Assembly (NCBI RefSeq): GCF_029945705.1
Contig: NZ_JAQSDC010000038.1
Span: 61,576 to 125,575 of the forward strand
DNA length: 64,000 nt
Reading direction: 5' to 3'
Source: Methylotenera sp.
GTDB taxonomy: Bacteria; Pseudomonadota; Gammaproteobacteria; Burkholderiales; Methylophilaceae
Position numbers and translations under genes: made by a program
Shown: positions 34,786-43,967 of the stretch, piece after piece
Numbering within the stretch: position 1 is the stretch's first letter
Layout of the letters: every line of letters starts with the position of its first letter
Notes under the pieces: model-generated
The model's database searches: none
Seen by the model: only the letters and a program-made list of their open reading frames with translations
Told to the model about the DNA's origin: nothing

Positions 34786-36492
34786 ATGAAGAAACTGCCA
34801 TTATTTAAAGCGCACGCTCAAGACTTTCAGCGTAGTCATTTATCTGGTTTAAACACCAGTTCAATTATCGCAACTATCGCTGCGGTAATGCTGGGAACTT
34901 CAGTTAACTCTGCACAAGCTGGTGAGCGCGAGTCATTGGAGCAGCTTCGTTCGACTACGACCAACCTAGTTAATCTATTGGTGCAGGAAGGCGTGCTCAG
35001 TAAAGACAAAGCGGGTGCTTTATTAAAGCAAGCTGCTCAGGATGCTGAAAAAGCTAAAGAAATTGACGCTGCTGCAGCCCCCGCAAGCACTTCTGAGTCT
35101 GTGGATGCGGCTATTGATAAGAAAATGGTGCGTGTGCAATATGTTCCTGACATTGTAAAAAAACAAATGAAAGAGGAAATTAAAGATGAGGTTATGACAA
35201 CCCTCAATTATAAAGCAGGTGAACGTTTAGGCATGCCAGAGTGGATAGATCGTTTGAAATGGGAAGGCTCACTACGTTTACGAGCTGAAGCAGACAAATA
35301 TCCTGAAGGTAATCCTATAGCAAGTAAATTTAATAGTCTTAACGGTACTAAATTAAATAATACTACCGAAGATAGAAATCGTTTGAGAGTACGTGCTCAG
35401 CTAGGGGTTAAGGCAGATATTAACGATTGGATGACTGCTGGTATCAGGATGACCACAGGTAGTTTGGACGACCCCATTTCGCCCAACCAAACACAAGAAG
35501 CTGCTAGCGGTAAATATACAATAGGGTTGGATAGAGCCTATATGAATGCCAAAATTAAACCTTGGCTGAATGTCGTAGGCGGTCGCTTTGCTAACCCTTG
35601 GTTCTCAACTGATTTAATGTGGGACCCCGATTTAGCCTTTGACGGCATTGCTGCAAGCTTTACGCCGGCGATTAATGATCGACTTTCTGGCTTTGTTACT
35701 CTAGGGGCATTTCCCATTGACGAAATCGAAAAATCTGACCTTAATCAGGCTAAGAGCAAATGGATGTATGGTTCACAAGCTGGCATTAACTGGAAGTTTA
35801 GTGATAAATCATCTGCAAAATTTGGTGTAGCTTTGTATGATTTTCAGAATGTGGAAGGAATTTCTAACGTAGCTAACGGATTTACTGCTAGTACCAGCGG
35901 GCCATTCAGCGCTACAGTTCCAGCTTTTAGAACCAAAGGAAATTCAACATTCGATATTAATGGTGGCGTATCAGGTACTGAGCAATATGGTTTATCTTCG
36001 AAATTCAGAGACATCAACATCACTGGGCAAATTGATTTAGCTCAGTTTGACCCCGTACACATTATTTTAACTGGTGACTACATTAGGAATATAGGTTTCG
36101 ATAGTCAGGAAATTGCTCAAAGAACGACAGGCGGCGATATCAATTCTCCATTAATGCCTAAGAAGCAGGTGAATGCGTATCAATTGAAAGTGGCAGTCGG
36201 TATGCTAGAAACATATCAGAAAGGCCAGTGGAATGTATTCGCCGCTTATAAACGATTAGAAGCCGATTCAGTTCTTGATAGTTTTACGGATTCAGATTTT
36301 TATCTAGGTGGAACCAATGCTAAAGGCTGGTTGTTAGGCGGCAGTTATGGTTTAGATAAAAATACTTGGTTAACAGCAAGATGGTTTAGCGCCGATGAGA
36401 TTTCTCCTCGCAGCTCGGGCGTTGTTGGAGAAGCACCATTATCTCCACTATCTGTTGATGTGTTAATGCTTGATCTCAATACTAAATTTTAA
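34786..36492 (+). CDS. Putative outer-membrane porin
   Basis: The start at ATG 34786 is chosen for GGAG five bases upstream and an N-terminal export signal (hydrophobic core IIATIAAVMLGTSV, cleavage near SAQA). The long, basic signal region is unusual. The mature 530-residue protein begins with a helical coiled-coil-like segment (RSTTTNLVNLLVQEGVLSKD). It then becomes a beta-barrel with alternating strands and ends in Phe (LDLNTKF). It belongs with the putative porins of proteobacteria that have an N-terminal oligomerisation helix; the substrate is unknown. Its place in the ExbB/ExbD/TonB operon suggests it is the outer-membrane partner. Confidence 0.78.
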   Translation: MKKLPLFKAHAQDFQRSHLSGLNTSSIIATIAAVMLGTSVNSAQAGERESLEQLRSTTTNLVNLLVQEGVLSKDKAGALLKQAAQDAEKAKEIDAAAAPASTSESVDAAIDKKMVRVQYVPDIVKKQMKEEIKDEVMTTLNYKAGERLGMPEWIDRLKWEGSLRLRAEADKYPEGNPIASKFNSLNGTKLNNTTEDRNRLRVRAQLGVKADINDWMTAGIRMTTGSLDDPISPNQTQEAASGKYTIGLDRAYMNAKIKPWLNVVGGRFANPWFSTDLMWDPDLAFDGIAASFTPAINDRLSGFVTLGAFPIDEIEKSDLNQAKSKWMYGSQAGINWKFSDKSSAKFGVALYDFQNVEGISNVANGFTASTSGPFSATVPAFRTKGNSTFDINGGVSGTEQYGLSSKFRDINITGQIDLAQFDPVHIILTGDYIRNIGFDSQEIAQRTTGGDINSPLMPKKQVNAYQLKVAVGMLETYQKGQWNVFAAYKRLEADSVLDSFTDSDFYLGGTNAKGWLLGGSYGLDKNTWLTARWFSADEISPRSSGVVGEAPLSPLSVDVLMLDLNTKF

Positions 36493-36504
36493 TTGATACT
36501 CATC

Positions 36505-37197
36505 ATGACACTAACACCAACCTTTAAGAACACATGTTTAATCATTGCGACTTTAGCCATTACTATTGTTTACTCTAGCAATAGTAATGCAGCCGAGAAA
36601 GACAAGTCATCTAGACGTGCCGCATTGATGATGCAAAAGATGAAACAGGATATTGAAGCTGAAAAAGCAACCATGCAGACGCAGTTTGATGCACAAAAAA
36701 AAGAACTTGAAGATAAGTTAAAAAGTAGTGATGAGGCATTAGATAAATCTAGTAAGTTGCTAGCCACAGCCGAGCGTAAGAATAAAGCTTTGGAGGGCGA
36801 AATTAAAAAAGTAACGCTGGCGAAAGAAGCGGTAGACGCTAAGCAGTTACAAACGCAAGCTCTACTAGAAAGCACACAAAAGAATTTGGATGATCTACAA
36901 GCGCAGCATCTACAAGCGCAGGCGGATCTTAAATTTAACGATAATCAACGAAAAACACTGTCTACAAATTTAGCGCAAACGACAAAGTCACTAGACGTTT
37001 GTGAAGCTAAAAATGCTAAGTTACACCAGTTTGGTACAGAGCTTATTCAGATATACGATAAACCTGATAGTTATAATGCAGTGATGCGAAAAGAGCAATT
37101 TTTTCAGTTAAAACGTGTAGAACTGGAAAATATATTACAAAGTCGCCAAGATCAGCTCAATGATGAGCTTGTAGTTAAAAAGCAGGCTGCATATTAA
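36505..37197 (+). CDS. Exported coiled-coil protein of unknown function
   Basis: The start is taken at ATG 36505, 13 bases after the porin stop, because the upstream TTG is weak. The signal peptide ends near SNSNAA. Residues about 35-165 are an almost continuous heptad-like coiled coil, rich in Lys, Glu, Gln and Ala. A short conserved-looking end follows, with LDVCEAKNAKLHQFGTELIQ and EQFFQLKRVELENILQSRQ. It could bridge the inner and outer membrane or brace the TonB-like complex; this is inference from shape and context. It is the last gene of the energy-transduction operon. Confidence 0.7.
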   Translation: MTLTPTFKNTCLIIATLAITIVYSSNSNAAEKDKSSRRAALMMQKMKQDIEAEKATMQTQFDAQKKELEDKLKSSDEALDKSSKLLATAERKNKALEGEIKKVTLAKEAVDAKQLQTQALLESTQKNLDDLQAQHLQAQADLKFNDNQRKTLSTNLAQTTKSLDVCEAKNAKLHQFGTELIQIYDKPDSYNAVMRKEQFFQLKRVELENILQSRQDQLNDELVVKKQAAY

Positions 37198-37202
37198 ATA
37201 GG

Positions 37203-37272
37203 GGGCTGTACTATGTTGCACTAGCTTAGTTAGCTAAATTAGGGGGTGGTTTTCACTAAGTGATTACAGCCC
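37203..37272. other. Structured intergenic element
   Basis: GGGCTGTA (37203-37210) pairs with TACAGCCC (37265-37272) and encloses an inner TAGCT/AGCTA hairpin (37222-37236) and a GGGGGTGG run. It lies between the energy-transduction operon and the exopolysaccharide locus. It may be a terminator-like or leader RNA structure; no known riboswitch was recognised. Confidence 0.3.
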
Positions 37273-37368
37273 TGTAATTAAATGAAATTGTATTAAAAAT
37301 GTAATGTTAGAAATATTGTCGTAATAATCGGCACGTAATATCCATGTCTCACCAGTCAGTGTGAATAT

Positions 37369-38040
37369 ATGGTCAATCAAAATAATATCCTTCCTAGAGT
37401 TCTGCCTTTTGCTATTTATATCTTTTTTTTGGCTCTAAGTGATTATTTGCCATTACTCTTGAATAGTTTAAGTGGTAGTTTCTTAAGCTTTGATTCTAAA
37501 TGGTTATATCTCGTCAGAGTGCTGTTGGTTCTTTCAGTATTGCTTTATTACTGGCGCGACTATGTAGAACTTGCAACTAAACCTGCTGTTGTGGATTTCT
37601 TATATGCAGTACTTGCTGGTCTACTAGTGTTTCTGCTTTGGATCTTACCTTATCCTACATGGGCAGGTGTTAACAATCATTTTAAAACTGTTGGCATAGC
37701 GCAAGATGTCTTATGGTTATCATCACGCTTAATCGGCGCGGCACTTATCGTACCAGTCATGGAGGAAATTTTTTGGCGTTCGTTAGTGATGCGCTGGATC
37801 GATAATAAAAACTTTCTCAATACTTCACCAAAAAATATCTCCTTGTATGCGCTCGTTTTAAGTTCAGGATTGTTTGCTTCAGCACATCATTTGTGGCTTG
37901 CAGGTTTATTGGCGGGGCTTGTTTATGGCGCAATGTACATGAAGTATAAAAATCTGTGGATACCCGTAGTTGCACACGCGGTGACTAATGGCGTGCTAGG
38001 GTTGTGGGTGATGTTGACAGGTCACTGGCAGTATTGGTAA
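37369..38040 (+). CDS. CAAX-protease-related membrane protein (PEP-CTERM associated)
   Basis: The 223-residue polytopic protein belongs to the CPBP/CAAX-protease-like family that co-occurs with exosortase loci. The catalytic motifs are present: EEIFWRSLVMRW (E-E-x3-R) and SAHHLWLAGLLAGLVYG (His motif), plus a third, VAHAVTNG. It probably cleaves or modifies membrane-embedded substrates of the sorting or export pathway; its actual role is not established. The stop overlaps the next start (TAATG), implying coupling to epsL. Confidence 0.85.
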   Translation: MVNQNNILPRVLPFAIYIFFLALSDYLPLLLNSLSGSFLSFDSKWLYLVRVLLVLSVLLYYWRDYVELATKPAVVDFLYAVLAGLLVFLLWILPYPTWAGVNNHFKTVGIAQDVLWLSSRLIGAALIVPVMEEIFWRSLVMRWIDNKNFLNTSPKNISLYALVLSSGLFASAHHLWLAGLLAGLVYGAMYMKYKNLWIPVVAHAVTNGVLGLWVMLTGHWQYW

Positions 38041-39245
38041 TGCGCAATCGTACTTACAAAACACTTTCTATTGGAGGGCTGCTATTTTTTTCTTTAGCTT
38101 CTTCAGCCGAAGGTATTATCGATATAAAACCTTATGTCAGTACCAATATTAGCTACGATGATAACGTGTTTAGATTTTCGTCACCTGAGCAGGCAAAAGC
38201 AGCGTTGGGAACAGCCGACGCCTCAGATACGGTGAAACAAGTTGATTTAGGCGTGGCTGTTAATTTAAGGTTAAGTCGCCAGTTAGTCACTGCTGCAACA
38301 AGTATTAATGAGAGCACTTATAATCGATTTGAGAATTTAAATAACACAGGTAAATCTAATAGTCTTCGTTGGAGTTGGCGAATCGGCAATGATGTTTATG
38401 GTGAGCTCAGTACAAGTAAAAATGAAGCAATTGCTGGCTTCAACGAAACTAGAACGCCATTAAAAAACTTAAGAACATCGAGTCGGCAACTTGCCAGTAT
38501 TAACTGGAACTTGCAGCCAGATTGGACATTAAGTGCAAGCCGTGAACATGTTAAATTGGAAAATGCATTAACCAGCTCAAATATTTATGACAGAGAGGAT
38601 GATATTTATGAGGGTGGTATTCGGTACCAAAATCCATCAGCTACAGCGTTAGGTCTTTCATATCGTGTAGCTGATTCAATGTATCCGAATAGAACAGGCT
38701 TTACACAGGCCATTTTCGGAAATGAGAGTACCCAGAAAGACATTATAGTGAGTGCTGCATGGGTGCCTACTGGTAAAACTAGGATTTCAACTAGAGTTTC
38801 ACGCGTAAGTTTAGACCGCAAAGATTCGCCAGAGCGTGACTTTAATGGTTTTAGCCAACGCTGGAATTTAGATGAAAGTCTGACAGGTAAAACCAGTGTT
38901 AACTTAACCGCGTACCAAGAGGTTTCGCCTGTAGATGATGTGCTGTCAACCTATGTAAAGGCGAAGGGTTGGGGTATCAGTCCAACATGGGACGCTACCA
39001 GCAAAATCAGGTTGCGATCAGGTGTTGGATATGAGGAAAGAACATATCTAGGAAGTGCTGGAGTATCTTTCAATAATATAGATCGTCACGATGAGTCCAA
39101 GCTTTACAATTTATCGCTTATTTATGCTCCCACATTAAGGACATTAGTTCAGCTTCAATATCAAGGCGAAAAGCGTACATCCAATTCAGCAAATGAAGGA
39201 TATCAATTTAATAACGTAAATCTTTCTTTACGCTACGATTATTAA
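38040..39245 (+). CDS. epsL: EpsL, outer-membrane beta-barrel of the exopolysaccharide locus
   Basis: The start ATG at 38040 overlaps the previous stop. A longer frame from 38004 would begin inside that gene. A signal peptide (FFSLASSAEG) is followed by repetitive beta strands with aromatic girdles, beginning PYVSTNISYDDNVFRF and ending NNVNLSLRYDY. This matches the EpsL proteins encoded at the head of exosortase B-type eps operons. It may be the outer-membrane exit or anchoring barrel for the polysaccharide, but its molecular role is unproven. A 150-base gap, without a clear promoter, separates it from epsD. Confidence 0.82.
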   Translation: MRNRTYKTLSIGGLLFFSLASSAEGIIDIKPYVSTNISYDDNVFRFSSPEQAKAALGTADASDTVKQVDLGVAVNLRLSRQLVTAATSINESTYNRFENLNNTGKSNSLRWSWRIGNDVYGELSTSKNEAIAGFNETRTPLKNLRTSSRQLASINWNLQPDWTLSASREHVKLENALTSSNIYDREDDIYEGGIRYQNPSATALGLSYRVADSMYPNRTGFTQAIFGNESTQKDIIVSAAWVPTGKTRISTRVSRVSLDRKDSPERDFNGFSQRWNLDESLTGKTSVNLTAYQEVSPVDDVLSTYVKAKGWGISPTWDATSKIRLRSGVGYEERTYLGSAGVSFNNIDRHDESKLYNLSLIYAPTLRTLVQLQYQGEKRTSNSANEGYQFNNVNLSLRYDY

Positions 39246-39395
39246 TCAATTAACTTTTTTAAGTTTTGGTGACATTGCGCTCAGTGATTTTGTTAAATCG
39301 CTTAATACAACGTCATAAATTTGACTTATTTTAGACATATTAAATACACATTTTACTCTTATAGTAGATGGACTTTAGAATTGGATAAAATAGAT

Positions 39396-40394
39396 ATGCG
39401 TCATACAAATAGTGGTTTAGTACTGTTAATCATTTGTTCGGCAATGGTACTTGCTTCTTGTGGAAAAAAAGATCAGGCAGCCTCAAAAAAATCCGACTCG
39501 CAAGTGGTTGCTATCGTAAATGGTGATGAGATAACAATACATCAGGTCAATAATCAGATGGCTCAAATGGGTCCTTTGGATAAGGCTCAGGCCAAAACCG
39601 CATCTAAGCAAGTTTTAGCTGCATTGGTAGAGCAACAACTTCTTAAGCAACAAGCGCTTAACTCTAAGTTGGATATTGACCCTAGGGTGCAGCAGGCAAT
39701 AGAAGCGTCAAAGGATCAGTTCTTAGCTCAAGCTTATTTAGAGCAATTGATGCAAAAAGCACCTAAACCTTCTTCATCAGAAATCGATACTTTTTATAAA
39801 TCCCACCCTGAGCTGTTTGAAAACCGTCGTATTTTCCGTCTACAGGAGCTAGTGGTTGATGTTAGTAAAGATAAGTCTGCGGAGGCTGAAACAAATCTAA
39901 AATCACTGAAAGATATCAATCAAATCGTTAAGTGGATAAAAGACAATAATTATGTATTTACTGTTAACAGTAATGTGAAAGCTGCAGAGCAGTTGCCAAC
40001 GGCTTTGTTGGTGAAATTACAAGCGCTAAAAGATGGAGAGGTATTGCAGGTTCCAACAGGTAATACACTGAATGTGATACAAATTGCAGCCTCTCAAATA
40101 TCACCAATTACTCGTACAAAAGCGACACCAATTATTGAGCAGTATTTTTTAAATCAGAATAAAAAAACTTTAGCTAAAAAAGAAATGATTACCCTTAATG
40201 AAAAGGCGAAAATTGAATTTTCTGGGGTTTTTTCTGACATGAAAAAGTCAGATTTAGAGAAGCCTGATAGTGCAAAAGAAAACGCTGCTAAACAGCCTGT
40301 AGCCGAGGTAAAAGCCGAAGTTAAGTCAAACCAAAAAGATGCTAAGTCTGATGCTGGTTCATCTGCAGTAAATAAAGGCTTGTCAGGGCTTTAA
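39396..40394 (+). CDS. epsD: EpsD-family peptidyl-prolyl isomerase-like lipoprotein
   Basis: ATG 39396 is chosen because it starts a lipoprotein signal with lipobox LASC (Cys22). The longer frame from 39321 has a poor leader. The 332 residues have a SurA-like N-terminal helical region (VAIVNGDEITIHQVNNQ, then LVEQQLLKQQALNSKL) and a parvulin-like middle (NRRIFRLQELVVDV). The tail is Lys/Ala/Glu-rich. The EpsD family is a fixed member of this type of eps operon, and the expected job is folding of envelope components such as the export channel. Prolyl isomerase activity is not certain. Confidence 0.82.
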   Translation: MRHTNSGLVLLIICSAMVLASCGKKDQAASKKSDSQVVAIVNGDEITIHQVNNQMAQMGPLDKAQAKTASKQVLAALVEQQLLKQQALNSKLDIDPRVQQAIEASKDQFLAQAYLEQLMQKAPKPSSSEIDTFYKSHPELFENRRIFRLQELVVDVSKDKSAEAETNLKSLKDINQIVKWIKDNNYVFTVNSNVKAAEQLPTALLVKLQALKDGEVLQVPTGNTLNVIQIAASQISPITRTKATPIIEQYFLNQNKKTLAKKEMITLNEKAKIEFSGVFSDMKKSDLEKPDSAKENAAKQPVAEVKAEVKSNQKDAKSDAGSSAVNKGLSGL

Positions 40395-40463
40395 CTAGTC
40401 TTGCTATTTGCTTTAAGTTGTTCGAGTAAGATGACCATTAATTTTTATAGAGAGACTTAGTTA

Positions 40464-41513
40464 ATGTTAGGTAAAAGCTTTAGACATTTTTTTGTCTGTA
40501 TGGTGACGTTAGTGCTAGCTGTTTGGATACACTCAGCCTCTGCAGAAGAAAGCAATTACGTTTTGGGTCCAGGTGATGTGCTTAAAATCACGGTATATAA
40601 CAACCCTGATTTGACACTTGAAACTAGAATCACAGAGAATGGAACAATTAGTTTCCCTTTACTTGGTGAAGTTCAGCTTGGTGGTATGACCGCTCCTGCA
40701 GCAGAAAGTAAACTTGCCGAGTTGCTTGTCAGTGGTCGATTTCTTAAGCAGCCGCAAATCAATATTTTAGTGGTGCAATTCCAAAGTAAGATGATTTCTG
40801 TATTAGGCAGTGTCTACAAACCAGGGCGCTATCCATTGGATCGTGCAACAAACCTGACTGATCTGCTCGCACTCGTAGGCGGAGCAACGCCTGATGGTTC
40901 TGACTTAATTACCATTATTGGCAAGTCTGGCAAGAGTGAATACGATTTGCGTAGCATTGTCGACAAAGCTGATGGCTCACAGAATATTCCATTGGCTGGT
41001 GGTGAAATTGTTTATGTTCATGCTCGTGACATCTCGGTCATGGGGCAGGTCAATCGCCCAGGAAAGTACTCCGTTGTTGGCGGTGTTCGAACTGTTGCAG
41101 ATTTCTTAGGAGTAGCTGGCGGCATTAATCCTTCTGGAGCCGATGTAGTCACTGTGACCACCTTTCGAGATGGAAAACTTAATCGCTTTGAAGTTGATGT
41201 AGATAGCCTATTTAGAACTGGTAACAACTCTGAAAATATAGAACTCGCAAGTGGTGACGGTATCTATGTCCCTCGTGCACCAATGTTTTATATCTACGGT
41301 GAAGTACAGCGTCCTGGATCATTTCGTATTGAACGTAATATGACGGTGATACAAGCACTTGCTCAAGGTGGTGGATTAACCTCGCGTGGTACTCAACGCA
41401 ACATCAAGTTACATCGCCGGAATGAAAAAGGTGTAATAGAAAAACTTTCTCCAGAGCTAACAGATCCTGTTTTGCCGGATGATGTTCTATACGTACAAGA
41501 AAGCCTGTTCTAG
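40464..41513 (+). CDS. epsE: EpsE polysaccharide export protein (Wza-like)
   Basis: The exported 349-residue protein has a signal peptide (cleaved near SASA, residue 27). A polysaccharide export domain (YVLGPGDVLKITVYNNPDL) and SLBB repeats follow (SVLGSVYKPGRYPL, VMGQVNRPGKYSV, YIYGEVQRPGSFRI). It forms the periplasmic/outer-membrane conduit for the polymer, working with the co-polymerase EpsF and kinase-like EpsG. No lipobox is evident, so unlike Wza it may depend on another protein such as EpsL for the outer membrane. It is 8 bases from epsF. Confidence 0.93.
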   Translation: MLGKSFRHFFVCMVTLVLAVWIHSASAEESNYVLGPGDVLKITVYNNPDLTLETRITENGTISFPLLGEVQLGGMTAPAAESKLAELLVSGRFLKQPQINILVVQFQSKMISVLGSVYKPGRYPLDRATNLTDLLALVGGATPDGSDLITIIGKSGKSEYDLRSIVDKADGSQNIPLAGGEIVYVHARDISVMGQVNRPGKYSVVGGVRTVADFLGVAGGINPSGADVVTVTTFRDGKLNRFEVDVDSLFRTGNNSENIELASGDGIYVPRAPMFYIYGEVQRPGSFRIERNMTVIQALAQGGGLTSRGTQRNIKLHRRNEKGVIEKLSPELTDPVLPDDVLYVQESLF

Positions 41514-41521
41514 GAACCCTC

Positions 41522-42949
41522 ATGAATTTCACTCAGTTTCTGATTATCCTTAAGGCAAGGATTAAGATTGTATTAATTACATTCGGCTTGATTGTGTTAA
41601 CAACACTGCTCGTCAACTTACTCACTGCTAAAGTGTACAAGGCAACAACTTCTATAGTGCTTAACTATAAAGGTGTTGACCCCGTCACAGGTCTTACTCT
41701 TCCAGCCCAGCTAATGCCAGGCTATATGGCAACTCAGATAGATATTATTACTAGCCCTACCGTTGCGATTAAAGTGGTTGATCAACTCAAGTTTGCTGAG
41801 AACGAGCAAGCTCAAGCACAGTTTAATAAAGCGACAAATGGTAAAGGTGATATTCGTGAATGGTTTGGTAATTTGCTTCTGAATAATTTAGAAGCTAAGC
41901 CATCTCGTGAAAGTAGTGTGATTGAAATATCATTTACTGGTACAGATCCTGATTTCGCAGCAGGTGTGGCAAATGCTTTTGCAGAGGCATACCAAAAAAC
42001 TAATATACAACTTAAGGTAGAGCCTGCACAGAAAGCCGCTGAATTCCTTGGTGAGCAAACCAAAACATTGCGGACAAATTTAGAAGCTGCTCAGTCTAAG
42101 CTTTCAAAATATCAGCAGGAAAAAGGGTTAACGAGTGTGATGGGCAATCTTGATGTTGAAAGTGCTCGTCTCAACGACCTTTCTTCACAACTGGTATCCG
42201 CCCAATCACAGTCTTTTGATTCGACATCTCGCCAGCAGCGCACAACTGGAAATGGTGATGAGTCGCCTGATGTTGCAGCAAACCCAGTAGTTCAAAACCT
42301 TAAAATTGAGATCGTTCGCGCAGAATCCAAGTTTTCTGAGTTATCACAGAGGCTAAGTGACGCTCATCCTCAGTATCAATCAGCTAAGGCGGAGCTTGAT
42401 AAACTTAAAAGCCAATTGCTAGAAGAAACTCGTAAAGCGACGACAACTATCGGCGGCACTGCGCAGATTCATCAGCAGCGAGAGTCTGATATAAGAGCCG
42501 CACTTGCAGCCCAAAAGGCGCGCGTACTTGAGCTAAATCTCACTAGAGATGAGTTATCTGTGCTGCAACGCGATGTGGAAAATGCTCAGCGGGCGATGGA
42601 TACAGCAAGTCAACGCTTTACTCAAACGACCTTGGAAGGCAGTGCAAATCAGGCAGATGTTGCCGTATTAACGCCTGCTTCAGCCCCACGAAAAGCTGCG
42701 GGTCCTAGAGTTTTCTTTAATCTTATCTTATCCATTTTTCTCGGTTCAATTTTAGGTGTCGGGGTGGGATTACTCGCTGAAATAATGGATAGACGTGTTC
42801 GCAGTCGTGAAGATCTTAGTGAAGACTTGCAGCTACCAGTCTTTGCCATTATTCGAAGTAATTCAAATAAAGGCAATGTAAGTAAGTATGGCTTTAAAGC
42901 ATTATCTCGTCGATTGTTTAGGCCGCGCAAGGAATTGTATGCAAGATAA
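41522..42949 (+). CDS. epsF: EpsF chain-length determinant protein (Wzz family)
   Basis: This inner-membrane co-polymerase controls polymer length. The 475 residues have an N-terminal transmembrane helix (about 14-33), a Wzz periplasmic domain with long coiled coil (about 165-375), and a second transmembrane helix near 395-418. A cytoplasmic tail of about 50 basic residues follows. No kinase domain is attached; the kinase-like partner is the separate epsG, whose start lies inside its last codons (11-base overlap). Confidence 0.92.
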   Translation: MNFTQFLIILKARIKIVLITFGLIVLTTLLVNLLTAKVYKATTSIVLNYKGVDPVTGLTLPAQLMPGYMATQIDIITSPTVAIKVVDQLKFAENEQAQAQFNKATNGKGDIREWFGNLLLNNLEAKPSRESSVIEISFTGTDPDFAAGVANAFAEAYQKTNIQLKVEPAQKAAEFLGEQTKTLRTNLEAAQSKLSKYQQEKGLTSVMGNLDVESARLNDLSSQLVSAQSQSFDSTSRQQRTTGNGDESPDVAANPVVQNLKIEIVRAESKFSELSQRLSDAHPQYQSAKAELDKLKSQLLEETRKATTTIGGTAQIHQQRESDIRAALAAQKARVLELNLTRDELSVLQRDVENAQRAMDTASQRFTQTTLEGSANQADVAVLTPASAPRKAAGPRVFFNLILSIFLGSILGVGVGLLAEIMDRRVRSREDLSEDLQLPVFAIIRSNSNKGNVSKYGFKALSRRLFRPRKELYAR

Positions 42950-43814
42950 TATGACGCATTTATTAGGTAAAAATGTAGATACAGTTAGCGAGCGAAGTAT
43001 TGGTCGCCTATTGCTCCAACTTGGAAAAATATCAACACAAGACGCTGAGGCTATTCTTCGAGCACAAAAAGACTTAGGCTTGCGATTTGGTGATGCAGCA
43101 CTCAAGCTTAAACTGATTACTGAGGCTGATATTAGTCAAGTGCTTTCCATGCAGTTTAATTATCCCTACTTACATGCAGGGCAGGGTAATTACAGTGCTG
43201 AGCTAGTCGCCGCATACCAACCATTTAGCCAGCAGGTGGAAGAGTTGCGCGTGTTGCGAAGCCAAGTCATGATGCGATGGATTAATGAAGGCTATAAGAC
43301 TTTAGCCGTTGTCAGCGTCAATGAAGGTGAAGGTGCAAGTTTTCTAGCCGCTAATCTAGCCATAGTGTTTTCACAATTGGGACAACGCACGCTTTTGATA
43401 GATGCAAATTTGCGTGACCCACGTCAGCATAAGATTTTTAATCTTAAAGAAAAGCTTGGCTTGTCTGATATTTTAGCTGATCGAGCGGCGATGAGTGTTG
43501 TGACTAATGTTGATTCTTTCGTTGATTTATCCGTGCTTGGTGCGGGCACTTTGCCTCCAAATCCTCAAGAGCTATTAAATAGAGATGTCTTTGCAAGCTT
43601 TATGCATACTGCAGCAAATGAATATGATGTGATTCTTATTGATACTACTCCAGGTAGTTATATTGCAGACGTGCAAGCAACTGTGGCAAGGTGTGGAGGA
43701 GCATTGCTTGTTTCTAGGTTAAATCACACACGACTTTCTGATGTTGCTGAAGTACGCAGTCAAATTTCAATGACAGGTGCTCGTGTCATCGGTTCTGTTA
43801 TCAATGAATTCTAA
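42939..43814 (+). CDS. epsG: EpsG, tyrosine-kinase-like ATPase of polymer length control
   Basis: ATG 42939 with AAGGA upstream is preferred over 42888, which lies far inside epsF. The 291 residues have an N-terminal GspE-N/MshEN-like domain (about 20-90, LGKISTQDAEAILRAQKDLG). A BY-kinase-type P-loop ATPase fold follows. The Walker A loop reads NEGEGAS (128-134), with Ala where the nucleotide-binding Lys is usual. Walker A' (LLIDANLRDPR) and the DTTPG switch are present. There is no C-terminal tyrosine cluster. It may therefore act as a weak or non-catalytic partner of EpsF. Altered P-loops occur in the EpsG family, as far as I recall. Confidence 0.87.
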   Translation: MQDNMTHLLGKNVDTVSERSIGRLLLQLGKISTQDAEAILRAQKDLGLRFGDAALKLKLITEADISQVLSMQFNYPYLHAGQGNYSAELVAAYQPFSQQVEELRVLRSQVMMRWINEGYKTLAVVSVNEGEGASFLAANLAIVFSQLGQRTLLIDANLRDPRQHKIFNLKEKLGLSDILADRAAMSVVTNVDSFVDLSVLGAGTLPPNPQELLNRDVFASFMHTAANEYDVILIDTTPGSYIADVQATVARCGGALLVSRLNHTRLSDVAEVRSQISMTGARVIGSVINEF

Positions 43815-43967
43815 GTGCTAATCTCTATTTTGAACATGATTAAAACTTAGTTGTCATGCCCTTGTAAAGAAGATAAGTCATTATGTTTCAACACTAGAAT
43901 CAATATAGAAATTGATTGCTAGTATTGGCTAGCGTCATTTTATAAACCTTGTTTGAAATGTTAATTC

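Noticed and set aside
37221..37236. CTAGCTTAGTTAGCTA as another copy of the candidate EpsA operator
   Set aside because: It has only 5-bp arms with a 5-base centre and lacks the GTC/GAC core of the other copies, so it was treated as part of the local structure only.
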